The notes under the pieces are model-generated. The model saw nothing but the letters and a program-made list of their open reading frames with translations. It searched no databases and was not told the origin of the DNA. A stretch of DNA of 64,000 nucleotides, taken from positions 372,001 through 436,000 of the forward strand of contig RSEE01000048.1 in the NCBI GenBank assembly GCA_003971905.1. The letters run 5' to 3'. Positions 1 through 14,145 of the stretch are shown in pieces; position 1 is the stretch's first letter; every line of letters starts with the position of its first letter. A program made the translations under genes and the position numbers. The DNA comes from Moniliella sp. 'wahieum'. Its lineage: Eukaryota; Basidiomycota; Moniliellomycetes; Moniliellales; Moniliellaceae.

Positions 1-274
1 AGACTGGATCGCATGCACGTCGTTTGGACGCTTTTTAGTGTTTGTTGGTTTGGTTTCTGAGGTCGTTACGGGGGTTGCTACAAGTTATGAGCATAACGCT
101 AGGATCGGGTACGGTCGGACACACAAGGCTGTAGGCAGGACAAGAACAGATTTCAACCAGTGGATTCCATGTACAGACAGCGCGGGGGCAAAGCGTGTTG
201 GAACGGCGACGGTGTGCTATACATAGCACAGGTCATAGCGAACGAAACAAGGGAGACGCTGAAGGGAGTTTCGT

Positions 275-998
275 TTACTTTTGCGCTTGAGCTTGCGCAC
301 TGAGCTGCTGGCCAGCCTGTTGCAACGCTGCGCCGGCCTGGGAGGCGACTTGGGTTCCCTTGGCCTGCAGGTCCGAGGCAGCTTGGCTCGCTTGCGTTTG
401 CAGGTCGCTGTGGGTTTGGCTGGCTTGCTTTTGCGCCTGGTCAAACGCCTGGTCGGCCTGTTGCGCCACATTCTGCCGCGTCTGCTCAGCAGCCTCCTGG
501 CCCTGGTGCAGGTACGTAGACGCCGTGTTGATCAAGTTGCTCGCCGTCTCGCGCGCCTGGTCGACATAGGACGACTGGGCGCCTCCCTCGCCAGGCTACT
601 CGAACCAAGCGCAACAGGCACAAGAACAGTGACGGGTTAGCACCAGAGCCGCATTGACCCAGTACCTAGTAAGCCCCGCGGCCGGCGAGCATGCCAAGCG
701 AGGAGAGAAGAGAGAAGCAGAGGGGGACGTACCTTGACATAGCTGTTGGCGCTTTCGAGCGCGTGGGACGCCAACTCACGACCTTGGTTGACCAGATCGT
801 TGAGCGACTTGCCCGTCTCGCCGGCCTGCTGCTGGCCGGAATGAAGCGAGCCTTGGATGTACTGCAGCGCATCGGCGCCGAGCTGCTTGCCCTCGTCGAC
901 CAGCTCTGGCCGCCGGCACTGGCTTGGGTCGCGGCGTTGGACGCGGTCTGCTGCACGTCGGCAGCCTTCTCTTGCGCAGCAGCAGCAACGTTGGACAT
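275..998 (-). CDS. LEA-like amphipathic helical repeat protein
   Basis: Two exons encode about 188 residues. Exon 1 (998-733) begins MSNVAAAAQEKAADVQQTAS and ends SANSYVK at a GTACGT donor. The intron is about 575-732. Exon 2 (574-275) resumes SSYVDQARETASNLINTAS and ends SAQAQAQK. Composition is almost only Ala, Gln, Ser, Asp, Lys and Thr in 11-residue-like periods, as in group-3 LEA and apolipoprotein-like helices. Such proteins are usually disordered in solution and fold as amphipathic helices on membranes or during drying; that role is inference. There is no signal peptide or membrane segment. One base is missing in exon 1 near 915, where the frame moves from QAS to ELVDEGKQLG. The gene stands alone, with its promoter in the 999-1856 gap. 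Confidence is high that it is a gene and low for function. Confidence 0.7.
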
Positions 999-1856
999 GG
1001 CGAGGGTGATGGTAGGGTGTGTGCACCCCGCGGGGGGGGGGGCAGGGATTTATACACGAGGCAGCGCAGCCGCCTAGGGCTGTGCGCTGGGGCGGGGCCT
1101 CAGGCTGAGGCGCGGAGGAGGCCGAGCGCGAGAAGGGCAGCGGGGGGCAGATGGAGGCTGATCCAGCCGACCCGCGTGGCGATCGGCTGGGCAAATGATG
1201 ATGTCATTGGCATGCCCGTCTGAATCGCTGGAAAGAGAGCCGGCGGAGGGTGAGGGTGAGCCGGTGATGGACCGAGGAGGGACGCTCGACGGGTGGCGGG
1301 ATGTGCGTGTGATGTGTGTGATGTGTGTGACTGGCGGCTATCGCAAGCACGGGCCTGGCGGCGCGAGGGGCCATGCATGGTCGACGGGGCACCGAGGCGG
1401 GCCTACGCCTAAGGCCTAAGCGAGTGCGATGGCTGGAAGGCTGTGCAGCCACTCTGGCCATGTGCGCGGCGTCTCACGTGCGCGCCAGACGCACACGCGA
1501 TGGATATTGGATGGCGCAAGGAGTGCGTCTGCTCCACCCTCGCCTATCTCTGCCTCCGCTCCACCCCCGCCTCTCTCGCCCACCCGCACACGCCACACGC
1601 AGATGGGCGTCAACGGCAGAGGCAGAGGTCAACATGCCATGCCAGCACAATCCATCTGTCTCGTCACGCCCAGCGCCCCCGCTCAGATCATGTAGTGCAA
1701 CAACACGCAAGCGGCAGAGACACACGCCTGCCTCTCCGTCCGCTCATCAACATTCAACGTACTCAACCGCCTTGGCTCGCCGTGCTCATTCCTACGCGTG
1801 GCGTGGAGCACATCCAGGCACAGGCCGCTGCGAAAGTGCGCTGGCATCATGTGACG
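999..1856. other. Intergenic region upstream of the LEA-like gene
   Basis: No supported gene. Open frames here run on both strands and have only low-complexity translations. It holds a GTGTGAT-type short tandem repeat at about 1305-1331 and a CCTAAGGCCTAAG palindromic word near 1408. It must contain the promoter of the 998-275 gene and the 3' end of the 3970-1857 gene. Confidence 0.5.
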
Positions 1857-3970
1857 TCAGCGGCGCAACGAAGTGGAGGAGGACACGCGCGCAAATGGGT
1901 TGCGCGCACTCGGCACCCCCGGCCGCCCCGGCGGCGGCGTGGGGCGGATCCCATTGGGACTGGGCACGGTGGCCGACAGACTTCGGGAGAAAAGGGAGCG
2001 GCGGGAAAAAAGCGAGGGCGGCGAATGCTCCGTGGCAGGGAGGCTCGAGGCAGGGGTGGAAGCCAGCTCAGCGCTCGTGTTGGACAAGGACGAGTCCCTG
2101 GCTGGAGGGGCAGACAGCAGGCTGCTCCGGCTCCGTTCCCTCGGCCGCGAAAGCGTGAGCATACACTCCTCTTCGTCCCCGTCTTGTCCGAGGGGGAACC
2201 GATCCTCCTCCGCATCGGCAGAGGAGCGAGACATGGTCGAGTCACTTGCCCCCATGGAGGGCAGCGCCGGAGACCGACTGCGCTGCCGACTGGCAATCGC
2301 AGCCAGCGAACTGCTCCGTTGCAACGTCCTCCCAGCTGTACGCACACCAAACACATTCACCGGATCCGGGGCGCGACGGGACTGAGAGTGGGACGATAAG
2401 TGTGGCTGCGACTCGGATCCGACGAGCTGGCGAGAGGAGGGGTGGGACTGCGCGCCGCCAGTGCCCCTGGGATCCATGCTGACGCTGCGCGAAAACGTAC
2501 GACTGGTACTGACTTGGCGGGTCAGCGTAGATGGCCTTCGACGGGGCTCCTCGGTCACCTCACACGGTTGCTGCTCCTCTTGCAAAGCGAGCGCAAGCCA
2601 GGCCGCACAGGAACTTTGGCACTCGCCCGTCGACGGGGGTACGACTTGCGGGGACGATGGGTGGGTACGGGGCTGGTTCGCTCTTTGGTCGACGGCGATG
2701 CGGCGGCAGGAGGCGGGGCAAAAACACTTGGAGCGGAGGAGGTTGCACTGGCGGGGCAAGGCGCCGGAAAACGTAGGTTCTACCAAACTGCTGCAGAGCC
2801 ATTGCGCATCGTCCCGCTCATCTTCAGGCCCACGCTCGCGCCCTCCGGTGCCAAACGAGGATGCGATGGCTACCTCGGGACCCGAGACGTCCGAATCGGG
2901 TGGCATGGCGCAAAGCAAACAAAGCTTGTCTGTCAAATCTTCAAATCGGCTCGCCAGCGCCGCCGGAGCAAGCGAAACCTCCTCTTCAGAAACGTCCATC
3001 GTGTCGGGCCCCCGCTTGGTCGCACCACTCACTCGCCGCCGCACAACGGGATTGCTCAATCCTAACCATCGCGCCGACATGGACTTGCGCTTCCGTTTGC
3101 TCCCCCCCCAGCCGCGTGCGCCACAGGGGCGCTGGTCTTGCGAGTCAACCTGAGTCTCGTGCTGAGTTCAAGCATGGGCTGCGAATCGGCAGCAGTGGTG
3201 GAAACCTGGGATTGGGATGCTCCTCCCCCCTGGGAATCGTCTCCTCCTCCTCCTCCTCCTCTTCGTCACCGTGGGCCCAGGTGGTACCCATTCTTGGGAC
3301 TGGGAAAGATCAGGTTGGGACGCGGGCGTGTCTTGGGATTTGGTGGTAGCGTGCATACGCTGCTGCCACTGCTCCCATCTCCCTCGGTACTGCACACAGA
3401 CTACCTTCATGGCAAACAGCGTGAGGAGAATTTGTAGTTGAAACCCTAGAGAAAGGTTAGCGCGGGGGAAGGGGGGAAGCAGAAGAGAGAAAAGTACTCG
3501 CGACCCTCAATCGCACTGATCCATTGTCGCAACATCCCAGTAGATTGGCCACGGCAGGCAGAGGCGACAAACGTGCCAGGTGCCGAGGACAAAGCGTCGG
3601 TGATGATGGCACATTCGATGGGGTGGAGGGAAGGGGGGCACGGCTCAGCAAGGACAGGGCGCACATCCGGCAAGGCAGAGGGCGCAAGCTGCGCCAGCGC
3701 ACCCGGTACGACGGTGCGCATCTTGTGTGTCAGGGTGGATATGGGAACGAGGAGAGAAGCAAATAGGGGTGCTAGCGCGGCAGGCTCACCAGCCTCAACG
3801 GCCCGATCAACAGTCAGCGCGTAGCTGCGGCCCACTCGCGCAGCGGCGCTAGGCACTCGCCTCCCCAGAGCGTCAGGGCGTAGCGTCGCCGTGCCTCGGT
3901 CACCGCATCGCTTGTGGGGCAGAGCGGGCGTGCGCAGGCTCGAGGAAGTTGAGGCGGTAGGAGTATCCAT
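1857..3970 (-). CDS. SLD3: Sld3/Treslin-like DNA replication initiation factor
   Basis: Sld3 (animal Treslin/TICRR) is a CDK target that brings Cdc45 to the MCM helicase at origins. The start at 3970 (MDTPTASTSSSLRTPALPHK) leads into LTLWGGECLAPLREWAAAT. The distinctive piece is FQLQILLTLFAMKVV, resembling the Leu-rich Gln-containing helix of the Sld3-Treslin domain. Later come RFEDLTDKLCLLCAMPPDSD and SLVEPTFSGALPRQCNLLRSK, which fit the C-terminal end of that domain. The last 250 residues are Ser/Arg/Pro-rich and disordered with many SP/TP sites (for example TPASSLPATEHSPPS), as expected of a CDK substrate. An intron lies about 3441-3497 (donor GTACTT, branch-like CTAAC). At least three frame breaks occur (near 3890, 3840 and 3220). 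Assignment rests on motif memory, so it is moderate. Confidence 0.5.
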
Positions 3971-6900
3971 CCAAGGCGCCCCCCATCGACGGTTTGTGGT
4001 GGTGGCGGTGGCGGCTGGTCACGCGAGAAAGCACAGCGCGTCGCGTCCAACAGAACGCCCACCCGGTGGGCTCTTTTGTCTGAGATCTGAAATGCCATGC
4101 ACGCCCGCCTCGCGATTTGAAATCTGAAATGCCCCGCGAAGAAACGCCCGATTGATAGGTGTCACATGTCACGTGTCATGCATGTCATCGCTCCTCTTCC
4201 CCCACCACGGCATGGTGCGACTGCTATCCAAACAAGAACGGGGACATAGAAAACAGGAGTGAAGAGGGTGATGAAAAAGACTCATATTGCTGCTGGGTGG
4301 AGCACGCGCTCAGCAGGCCGCCCTCGCTCGGGGGCGGGGGGCGATTCCCTTCGGGTGGACGGGTCAAATATATTGAAGGAGAACACACTTGGGATGTTCA
4401 CAGACGGACATGAAAAGAAATTAAAGCTCCCTGTGGTTTTTGGTTGGCCCATTCGGGGGTGCTGTTGGAACCCAAGGCCACCACTGCCAGGGATATAAAA
4501 AGGAACACGCTCGGGTACCAAAAGACGACCAATTGAAAGGCGTATGTCCGGCCTCATGGCTTCCTTTCGGGATGTCTCTCAGAACCTGGCCCTATATAGG
4601 CCTCCTTTTCCACGAAATCAACAGAAGGTCTAGCTCCTATTACTAAGTCAGTACGATATATAGTGATAAGTCATCTTTCCTATGTGGGGTCGGAAGGCCC
4701 GACTTGTGGTGCCCAGCCAAGTCCGGAAGCCAGCTCATACGACGATCGTATGTCAAGGTGCACCGCTCCTCTTTGTTCTTCACGGAGGCGCTCTGTCACG
4801 GGCGCGGGGCCCGGGGGGCTTATTCAGGTTTGTGGGTACAATCCCTTAATAGGAGACCGACGGGCGACTCACGGTAGTGTCGGGCTTGGGCCAGTTGGTG
4901 GATCCGAGCGGAGTTAGGGAGGGGGGAGGCCTTTGAGCGTGAAGCCGAGGCGGCTGATGCAAATACGGTAAAGCTGGGGACGCACTGGATTGGTCCGTAG
5001 TAACGTGCCTGAAGCCTCCGGGGCGTAGGGACAGAGGTATGGAGGCAGTGGAGGACAAATACTGCGCCAGAGCTGGGAACAAGGAACGCTGATAATGTGG
5101 TTGGAAAGGAGCCCACGCGATAGGCCGTGGTCCCGGACTCGCTGCGGCTGAAGGAAGGCTCGGCGACTGGGCGGATGGAAAGCCGGAGTACGAGAGGTAT
5201 TGGAAGTTGAGGAGGCAGCTAAGTGGAGACAACGTTGCCTGTGTGTACTGAATCGAATGGCGGGAAACGGGCAGGGGTTGGGCAGGAAAGGCGGGAAGGG
5301 ACGAGAATAGAAGGTGGGAAAAGGATCCCCACCCCCCCAGGGGTATAGGCTAGATCAAACGGAAAACGATGCAATAGGGATGTAGAAAGGAAGACATGCC
5401 AAAGAGGGGTTGGTTGCCGCAGGCGCAACATAGAAGAAAGGTAAAGTAAGTGAGGCCGGGGCGATGACTATCGCGAAAAGGTATACCGGAAACTTGGTGA
5501 CCTCTCTCATTAGGCCGTCCGACTTTGACTTGAACGGGGGGCAACTATTGTGGCGAAGATGCATGGCCACAAGGCCACCACCGTACCAAAAATCATCGAA
5601 CTTGGTGGACTGCTGAGCGCGTTGTATTGGGCATGCTCCGAGAAGGGGGCTTAGCTTGGCTCAGACCATCTCAGATTCAACGCAGCCCGTAACACGCTCT
5701 CCCCCCCTTTCTCACTTTACCGCTGAGATCACCAAAGCAATTAAGAATGGTGGATTTGGCATTGATACACTACTGGATGCACGACACACGTTTTGCACCA
5801 GTACGCAGCTCAACAATCTTACAAGCTGGTAGAGCCCAGGAAACTGAAGCCATAATATATAGGTGCAGGGGTCCTTTGGTGAGAACCCGACCCAACGATA
5901 GTTATTGACATTGGCATATGCCTCTTGCGTTACATTGAGCCATCTCACTTTCGAACCGCTCCACCGTGCTTGCCCCTGTCTGAAGTGGTGTCTGATCTTT
6001 TGAGCCTCACTTCGCCTCACCTGTTGGCCTGTCTGAAGCACCAGATCTTGTCTTCTTGAATCGTTTGTTCACAACATGTTCCGCTATATGTGAAACGATT
6101 CGTCTCATCTGGGTCGCTACATGACAGTGGGAAAAGAGTTCTGGTTGAATAACAACGTGCAAGTTGGTTAGGACACAACGAGAATGCCCGGGTGATTGGA
6201 CGCGACAGATGTGTGGACGGCGAGGAAAGTGATGCACATGCCATTGGCAGTGCTGGTGATCTTCACTCTGGGAAGGAGTCTTCTGAGCTCTTGGGGAAGG
6301 AAGAGGGGTCCGAGGAAGATGGCCAAGAGAATGATGACGTGTGGATGGCCCCGCTGACGAAGGCAGAGACGAGCAGTACGAAATATCATACATATTGTCT
6401 GTTGAGCGGACGGGATCTCATCTCGGTGTGGCGGTCGGAATGGATATCCGTAAGCTTCTCTTTCTTCTGATGCAGAGGACGTGTCAGACGAGAATGAGGA
6501 GCATTATCTGAGCTCATCCCAAGCATCGGGCGTCGGGTGCGTGCATCTTCCCCCCTCGACCCTCAGGGCAACCTCGGGCGAGAAATGGAACCCACGGGAA
6601 GACCAGCGCCAAGCGCGATGAGAGTCATGATTTTCCGCCTTCAGTCCCTATAGCAACCACATGATGGTGAGCCTACAACAACTTTTGTCTGTCTTGGCCA
6701 TCATGCCGCTGCGACCTGGCGGGTAGTAATGCCAGGAATGCCAGTAATGCCGCACTCAATCCATATGACAGAGACAACGGGCTAGCGAGAGATGTCGTTG
6801 GTCCGTGACAAAAGTACAGCAACCAAATGGAAACAACAGGCGCAAGAGGGAATACGCATCCGGGCGCGGTCCAGGGAATATGCGGATGAACGTGGGTAGA

Positions 6901-6988
6901 GAATCTGAAGCGAAACGGATGAAAACAAAAAGAATTAAGCTAACCAAAGCATGAGATGTGTTTCCTGCTCGAAAAGCCAGCATTCTTA
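3971..6988. other. 3-kb gene-poor region
   Basis: No gene could be supported. Reading frames on both strands are short and lack family motifs. A 73-residue minus-strand frame at 6389-6168 has a hydrophobic run (HVIILLAIFLGPLFLP) but nothing else in its favour. A cluster of ACATGT/CACGTG words lies at 4161-4190, and TATATA-rich sequence at about 4590-4660. Base composition is visibly less GC-rich than the flanking genes. It contains the promoter of the 3970-1857 gene and the 3' flank of the 9262-6989 gene. Confidence 0.4.
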
Positions 6989-9262
6989 CTAGCCAGACGA
7001 CGGTTTGATGCTGATCGTCGGTTTGCGCAGCAAGTCGCGAGCACCTTGGATCGCGCCGCGCGCAGCACCCCACGGCGTGGAAGGGGAGACAGGGGGTGCC
7101 GAATCACTTCCAGCCAGTGCGTAGGAAGCAGGCGCAGGCGAAGATGTGAACGAGTACCCAGCGGCAAAGAAGGAGCGGGCGCGGGGTGAGGTGCGCGGCG
7201 GAGCGGGTTTGGTGCTGCGCGAAGCAACAGGGCTGGATGCGGTGTCGCTGAACCAGGAAAAGGAGCTTCGGGGCGAGAGAACAGGGGGACAGGATGGGAA
7301 GGCGAAACAGGCAGAGCATCAGTTAGGACCGGGGTAGGGAAGGCAGTCACGGTGTCCTTGTCCAAGCGAGAGGGGCGGGCGGCGGACCACGTCGGAGGGT
7401 ACTGAGGTGCGACAGGCGCTTGCCCCAGTCGTTCACGGTGGAAGGAGAATGAGAGGAAGAGAGGTCGGGCGGACGGGATTGTTGATCTGCCTGGGTACCA
7501 CCTACCTCCGATCCTTCCTCTTGCCCCACGTCCGCTTGACGTGCGTCCGCTGCCGCAGCACCATTCTTTTCCGCATCCGAATTTAGCAGCGGTCCGGCCG
7601 CGGATGCAGCGCATCCATGGACTTGCGCTCGACGCTGGCTGTGGCAAACTGGGTGGACAGGTAATTGAGGCTGTGGGCTTTGCGAGGCCCAGGCATACGC
7701 CTCGTTCGCGTCACCGTGGGCCCCTCGTAGCTGGACAAGGCATTGAGGTCTAGCTTGATTCGAACGTCGGTATCCTGCTTGTCGAGACAAAGACGGACGA
7801 CACCAATGCACTCTGCCCCTGTGCGCAACAGCAGTTGCTGCATGCACCACCTCCGCTTTCAATGCCATGCCTCCATTCGACTTGGGAACGGAAGAAGAGT
7901 CTTCGATGGGTGAAGCAGGCGCGGAAGGGAACAACCACTCCTGGGTAACGTTCTGGAGTGCAGTGCCTGCCACCCGCAGGTCTTGGCTCGACTCGGCCAG
8001 CAGGCCCATCTCACGCGGTTTGGCTTGCTGCAAGGCGTCGCTGCTGCAAACAGCATCGATCAGGGCCAGCAGGATGCCAACAGTAGCTGAAATGGGCTCC
8101 GAGGGCAGTTCCTTCTCCTTGTCTGCCGTTCGAGGGGGAAGGAGGTATTGATCCAGCCCAAAAACGCCGTTACATGCCCCAAGAGTTGATCGTTGACCTC
8201 GTTAAAGTGGCGAAGCACCTTGATGATGGGATACTCATTCAAAATCATCACCTCACTCTCGGCGCCCAGAATAGAGGACGTAGGAAGGGAAACTTCGGTC
8301 CTGGGAGGACTGGGCAGGGTGCTGGGGTGGGCGAGAAAGGCAGGGTCCCCTGTGGTGGTCGTCTGCCATCTTGCGCGGAACGCAGGTCCTGCATACTTTT
8401 AACAGCGGTGAAGCGGCGTAGTCGCCCGGCCGCTTCCGGTTGGCGGGGTTGGAAGAGAGCAAAGGGAACAGGAATGGCGCAAGAGACGGCCGTTTCGAGA
8501 AACAACCGCACACGAGCTTCGACATCCTGGGCCAAGGGGAGCATGGCATCGGTGGTGTGTGCCCGGAGGTCCGCGGGCACACTTTCATCCGAGGCCTTGC
8601 GTGCCTGGGTGACGAGGCGGTTGAGGGCAGCGAGAATCTGTTTGCGGTCCTTGGCCAGGGTGGGATGGCGGAGGACAGTGGGTGAGTCGCGGGTGAGGCA
8701 GTCGGTGGCAGCCAGGATGGCACGGACGCTGGAGATGACACAGGCCGTGGCGGGCTGGAGATGACGCGCGCGATACGCACTGGCAGCGGCAGATAAGAGG
8801 GAGATGGTGTGGTGCAGGGTATCGAGGATGGGCGCATTGCCGTTGGCCGAGGCGGGGCAGGCGGGGACGGAACGCGGGGCGGGTGGGCGGGGCGGAGGTG
8901 TCATCCTTGGCCGGCACCACATAGTTGCTAGGAAACCAGCCACGTTGGCCCGTCGAGCATGACTCCCCGTCCCACCAGCGAGGGATGGCGGGTGAGGACG
9001 TGGATGCGGTCCTGGACGCGGAAGGAAAGGCATGTGTGGGCGGTGGGAGTGTAGTCGTACAGGGCCACGACCCACGGGTGGGGTTTGTTGGTTGCTGGCG
9101 TTCCAGCGGGTCACCCCCCGTCGCGGTCGCTGGGGGGTATTGCTGGGGGCAGGGGCAGGGCCATGGCGTGGGGACGGAGACAGGGCGGAGGAATGGGGTG
9201 GTAGGCGTTATGGACGGCGGGGACGGAGTGGACAGAGGGGATGGGGACGGAGCAGGTGGCAC
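6989..9262 (-). CDS. SH3 protein resembling the N-terminal half of Cdc25-type RasGEFs
   Basis: An SH3 domain lies near 9070-8920: VALYDYTPTAHTCLSFRVQD, a GDRI-like strand and WFPSNYVVP, the classical SH3 end. Downstream, at about 8840-8400, is a helical segment with ILDTLHHTISLLSAAAS, DCLTRDSPTVLRHPTLAKDR and LVTQARKASDESVPADLR. This resembles the region between the SH3 and RasGEF domains of basidiomycete Cdc25/Ste6 exchange factors, which activate Ras at the plasma membrane. Then come VMILNEYPIIKVLRHFNEVN (about 8250), QQAKPREMGLLAESSQDLRV (about 8020) and a charged low-complexity tail ending TISIKPSSG at 6989. No RasGEF_N or catalytic RasGEF motif was found, which is odd. Several frame breaks occur (near 9080, 8860, 8160, 7830). 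The start at 9262 (MPPAPSPSPLSTPSP) is the first Met upstream of SH3 and is uncertain. Confidence 0.55.
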
Positions 9263-11707
9263 TCTGGCTCTCTCTGACGGTGCGGCAAGCTATAGTCGAC
9301 GACTGCCTAACAGTGGTTGTCTCTGGCCGACTGCGGGGCTGACGCGCTCAGCGCTCACTCAGCGGAGCACAGCGCAGAGCAGCGCAGCGGAGAGAACGAG
9401 GGGACCGGGTCCAACTAGTAACTAAGGTCTAATTGGCCAATGGTGGGCTCGTCGGGGGTGCTGGACAGGCGGGTAGAAGCAGCAGCCGCACCACCACCTT
9501 TTGTTGTGAGTGGGGCAGGTGGAACATCGATACATAATAGAAGCTCTATCGAAGATTGTTGAAGCTTGTTGCTTTTGAATTCAAACAAAAGAGAACATAA
9601 GTATGTTTGGATTTGCCACTCTTCCTGTGTCGGGCGCAACACAGGCGTCTCGGGCGTGTTTTCCCGCCCTCTCATCGATCTCATCCACATGCAAGATGCA
9701 AGATTCCACGTCGAATAACACCCAGTTGCACCGTGCCGTAACCAGGGTGCAAGGTCCCAGCACGCCAGCATGCGTGGCCACCCATCGCTGTTGGGACGCA
9801 CGGTCCCGTACATAGGCCAGGGCGCGTGATCACCCTTTGCCCCTTATTGACCTCCGAAAAGCCTCCACGTGTATACTCAGGCTTGTTGGAACCCCGTTTC
9901 CTCTAGGTGTGGCCTAAGGCCTTAGCCTAAGGCCTTAAGGCTTAGACTGAACCACCACTACCGGCCACCGCGATTGCATTGCTCTACATTTCCAGAGGTT
10001 CATCAACCAACCCCTTGGGTTCCTCCGGTCTTACAATCTCAGATCCCGGGTCTCAGTGTCAGAGCCTCTACCAACACCAGACAACAACATCGCGGGGCGT
10101 TGTGTCCTGGAGCAGACAGGGTGTATCCGGCTATCGGGTATCTATATATCGCGCGGGCCTGCGAGCGCCGGTGGAGAGCACGGCGACATGATGAGGAGCG
10201 CCAGGAGACTGGCGAAGGCATGGGCCTTGGGGGCTCCTGAGACGCCGAGACGATCAGGCGAAATCGTTGTCTGATACAGAGAAGGTCGAGATGCGACCCA
10301 GATCAGAATACCCGCCACTGGTTTTCGGAGCAGGGCGGCACGGGACATGTTGGTAGCGCACAGCAGCGGCCTCTAGCAGCCGATTACGGATTGATTACGG
10401 ATTACGCGATTACGCGCGTTACGCGGTTACGCGATACGCGACTACGGCAATCAATTCTGCGCGAATCGATTTCGACAATCGAATCGATCAAGGCGCTCAG
10501 CCCGAGCGCTCAGCGATCGTTTAATCGGCAACCGGACTTACTGATAATCGGGGTAACCGGTAACTGGTAACCGGAGTGACATGTGACATGTGACATGCGA
10601 CAAAATCTCCAAGCAGACCGATTCATAAGGTAACACCCAGGTACCAAAAGCCATATGGCATGCGCGGTGGGCGTACGTATGTCAAAGATGCTCCAACATG
10701 TTCCCCCACGTGTGCTTAGCCTTGGCCGCCGTTGGCCGCCACCTCTCCTTCAAACGTCCCGGATCTAAGATCGATTAACGTTTAACACGTTAACGTTTAA
10801 CGTTTATAAACGTTTACTGAAACCCTCCCAGGTACGCCAGCCCCAAGATCCTTTAACAATAAGAAAAACGATCTCCGGGATCTCGCTGCTGTCTCAAGTA
10901 AACCTCAGCCGCCCTCCAAACCACGTCAGACTTTCGAGACGACACAGCGGGATCTCAGATCTCAGAATTCACATGTTCACATGTCAACAAACCGGTGTCA
11001 AAGTTGAGATGAAAGCGTAGTACGCCATATCAGGCCTCAGGGCGTCGCCGTGTAAGGCGACCACCGATTGCTTTCCATCATCTTTAAAACACCAGAGCCA
11101 GCCACGAAAAAGCATCAAAATTCAAGCTACAAGCTTCAAGCAGCCTCGGCCGATTGCACCACGAAACATGCACTGCTAGCAGTAAGACAATCAACGAATC
11201 TCAACACAGCGGAAACGCACCACCACGTTTGCTCAGTATACGAGAGGACCGAGAAGAATATACCCACTGATCTCGGCCCTTGAAGCTTGGCTTGTTTCCC
11301 GGTACTGGGCTACGCGGATGAGCTCGACGACGCAGCTGGTTCTTTGGTCGAGATCACACAGCCACACAAAACACGGTGCGCAGCACGTCCATCAAAGATC
11401 GGGGGGGCAGTCCGTCAATGTCATCAACAATCGCTTTTTTTATAGTGGCGACGAGCTGTGTTGCACACCCATCACACCACGTTCCCCCATCTTAAGTTGC
11501 GACGTTCAACGTCTGGATGTCCTGCGCGCACGCGACAATGTCTCTATCTCCATCTCTATTTCCATAGTATGACAGCCCCACTATGCATATGAGTAGTAGG
11601 GGCCAAAAGGGTGTGTAGGATCATTTTCGTATGGGTAGTTGTACACAGAACAGAGCCAGCAGAGAAGGGGCAGCCGCGATGGGCTGGGTGGACACAAGTC
11701 AAGTGAC
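9263..11707. other. Intergenic region with dense short repeats
   Basis: No protein gene or tRNA is supported in 2.4 kb. It contains CCTAAGGCCTTAGCC-type palindromes at about 9911-9945, the composite repeat block at 10377-10830, TGACATG triplets at 10576-10599 and an AAGCTTCAAGC word near 11130. It is the promoter side of the 9262-6989 gene and the 3' flank of KAR2. Confidence 0.45.
10377..10830. repeat. Composite block of short direct and palindromic repeats
   Basis: Successive clusters of different short words follow one another: GATTACG units (10381-10430, grading into TTACGCG), AATCGATT palindromes (10465-10490), GCGCTCAGC twice (10494-10514), GGTAACCGG/GGTAACTGG (10553-10573), TGACATG three times (10576-10599), and overlapping GTTTAACGTTAAC/AACGTTTA words (10775-10815). 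None of the units is long enough to be a transposon end. Such reiterated palindromic words are typical of intergenic DNA in this window. Confidence 0.6.
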
Positions 11708-13849
<2,142 letters not shown>

Positions 13850-13910
13850 TGCAGACGCAGAAGGCAGGCAGTCGTTGGTGGGATGGAGGCCGCTCGAGCC
13901 GGCTGGGACG

Positions 13911-14145
13911 CAGCTTATATACGTGCTTGACGCCGCGTCCGGCTGCTGGCACGGGCAGCCACGTGGGTACTGCCCCAGTGCCTACCGCTTCGCGGCGGCG
14001 GCGCCACACTGGCCTTCTGCCGGCCTCCACGCTTCTTCCAGCACGCTCCGAGACATACGAGCCACGTCGCACCCACTGCGCTCGTGCCGGAAGAAGACGG
14101 CCGAAAGGCGACACGTGGCGCGGCCTGTCTGCTTCCACGTGGCCG
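13911..14145 (-). promoter_or_regulatory. KAR2 promoter: TATA box and CACGTGG cluster
   Basis: Reading on the minus strand, TATATAAG lies at 13914-13921, about 65 bases upstream of the KAR2 start. Upstream are four CCACGT/CACGTGG words at 13959-13967, 14062-14068, 14110-14119 and 14135-14142. CCACG and ACGTGG cores are bound by bZIP factors of the unfolded protein response (XBP1/Hac1/Cib1 class), and KAR2 is the standard UPR target. That these are UPR elements is inference. Confidence 0.45.

Noticed and set aside
6168-6389. 73-residue minus-strand frame with a hydrophobic run
   Set aside because: Possible small membrane protein, but no splice sites, family motif or start context; not enough to call a gene.
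10265-10300. GATACAGAGAAGG resembling the U6 snRNA ACAGAGA box
   Set aside because: The downstream AGC/AUGG segment, the 5' stem and a terminal T-run of U6 are absent; chance match.
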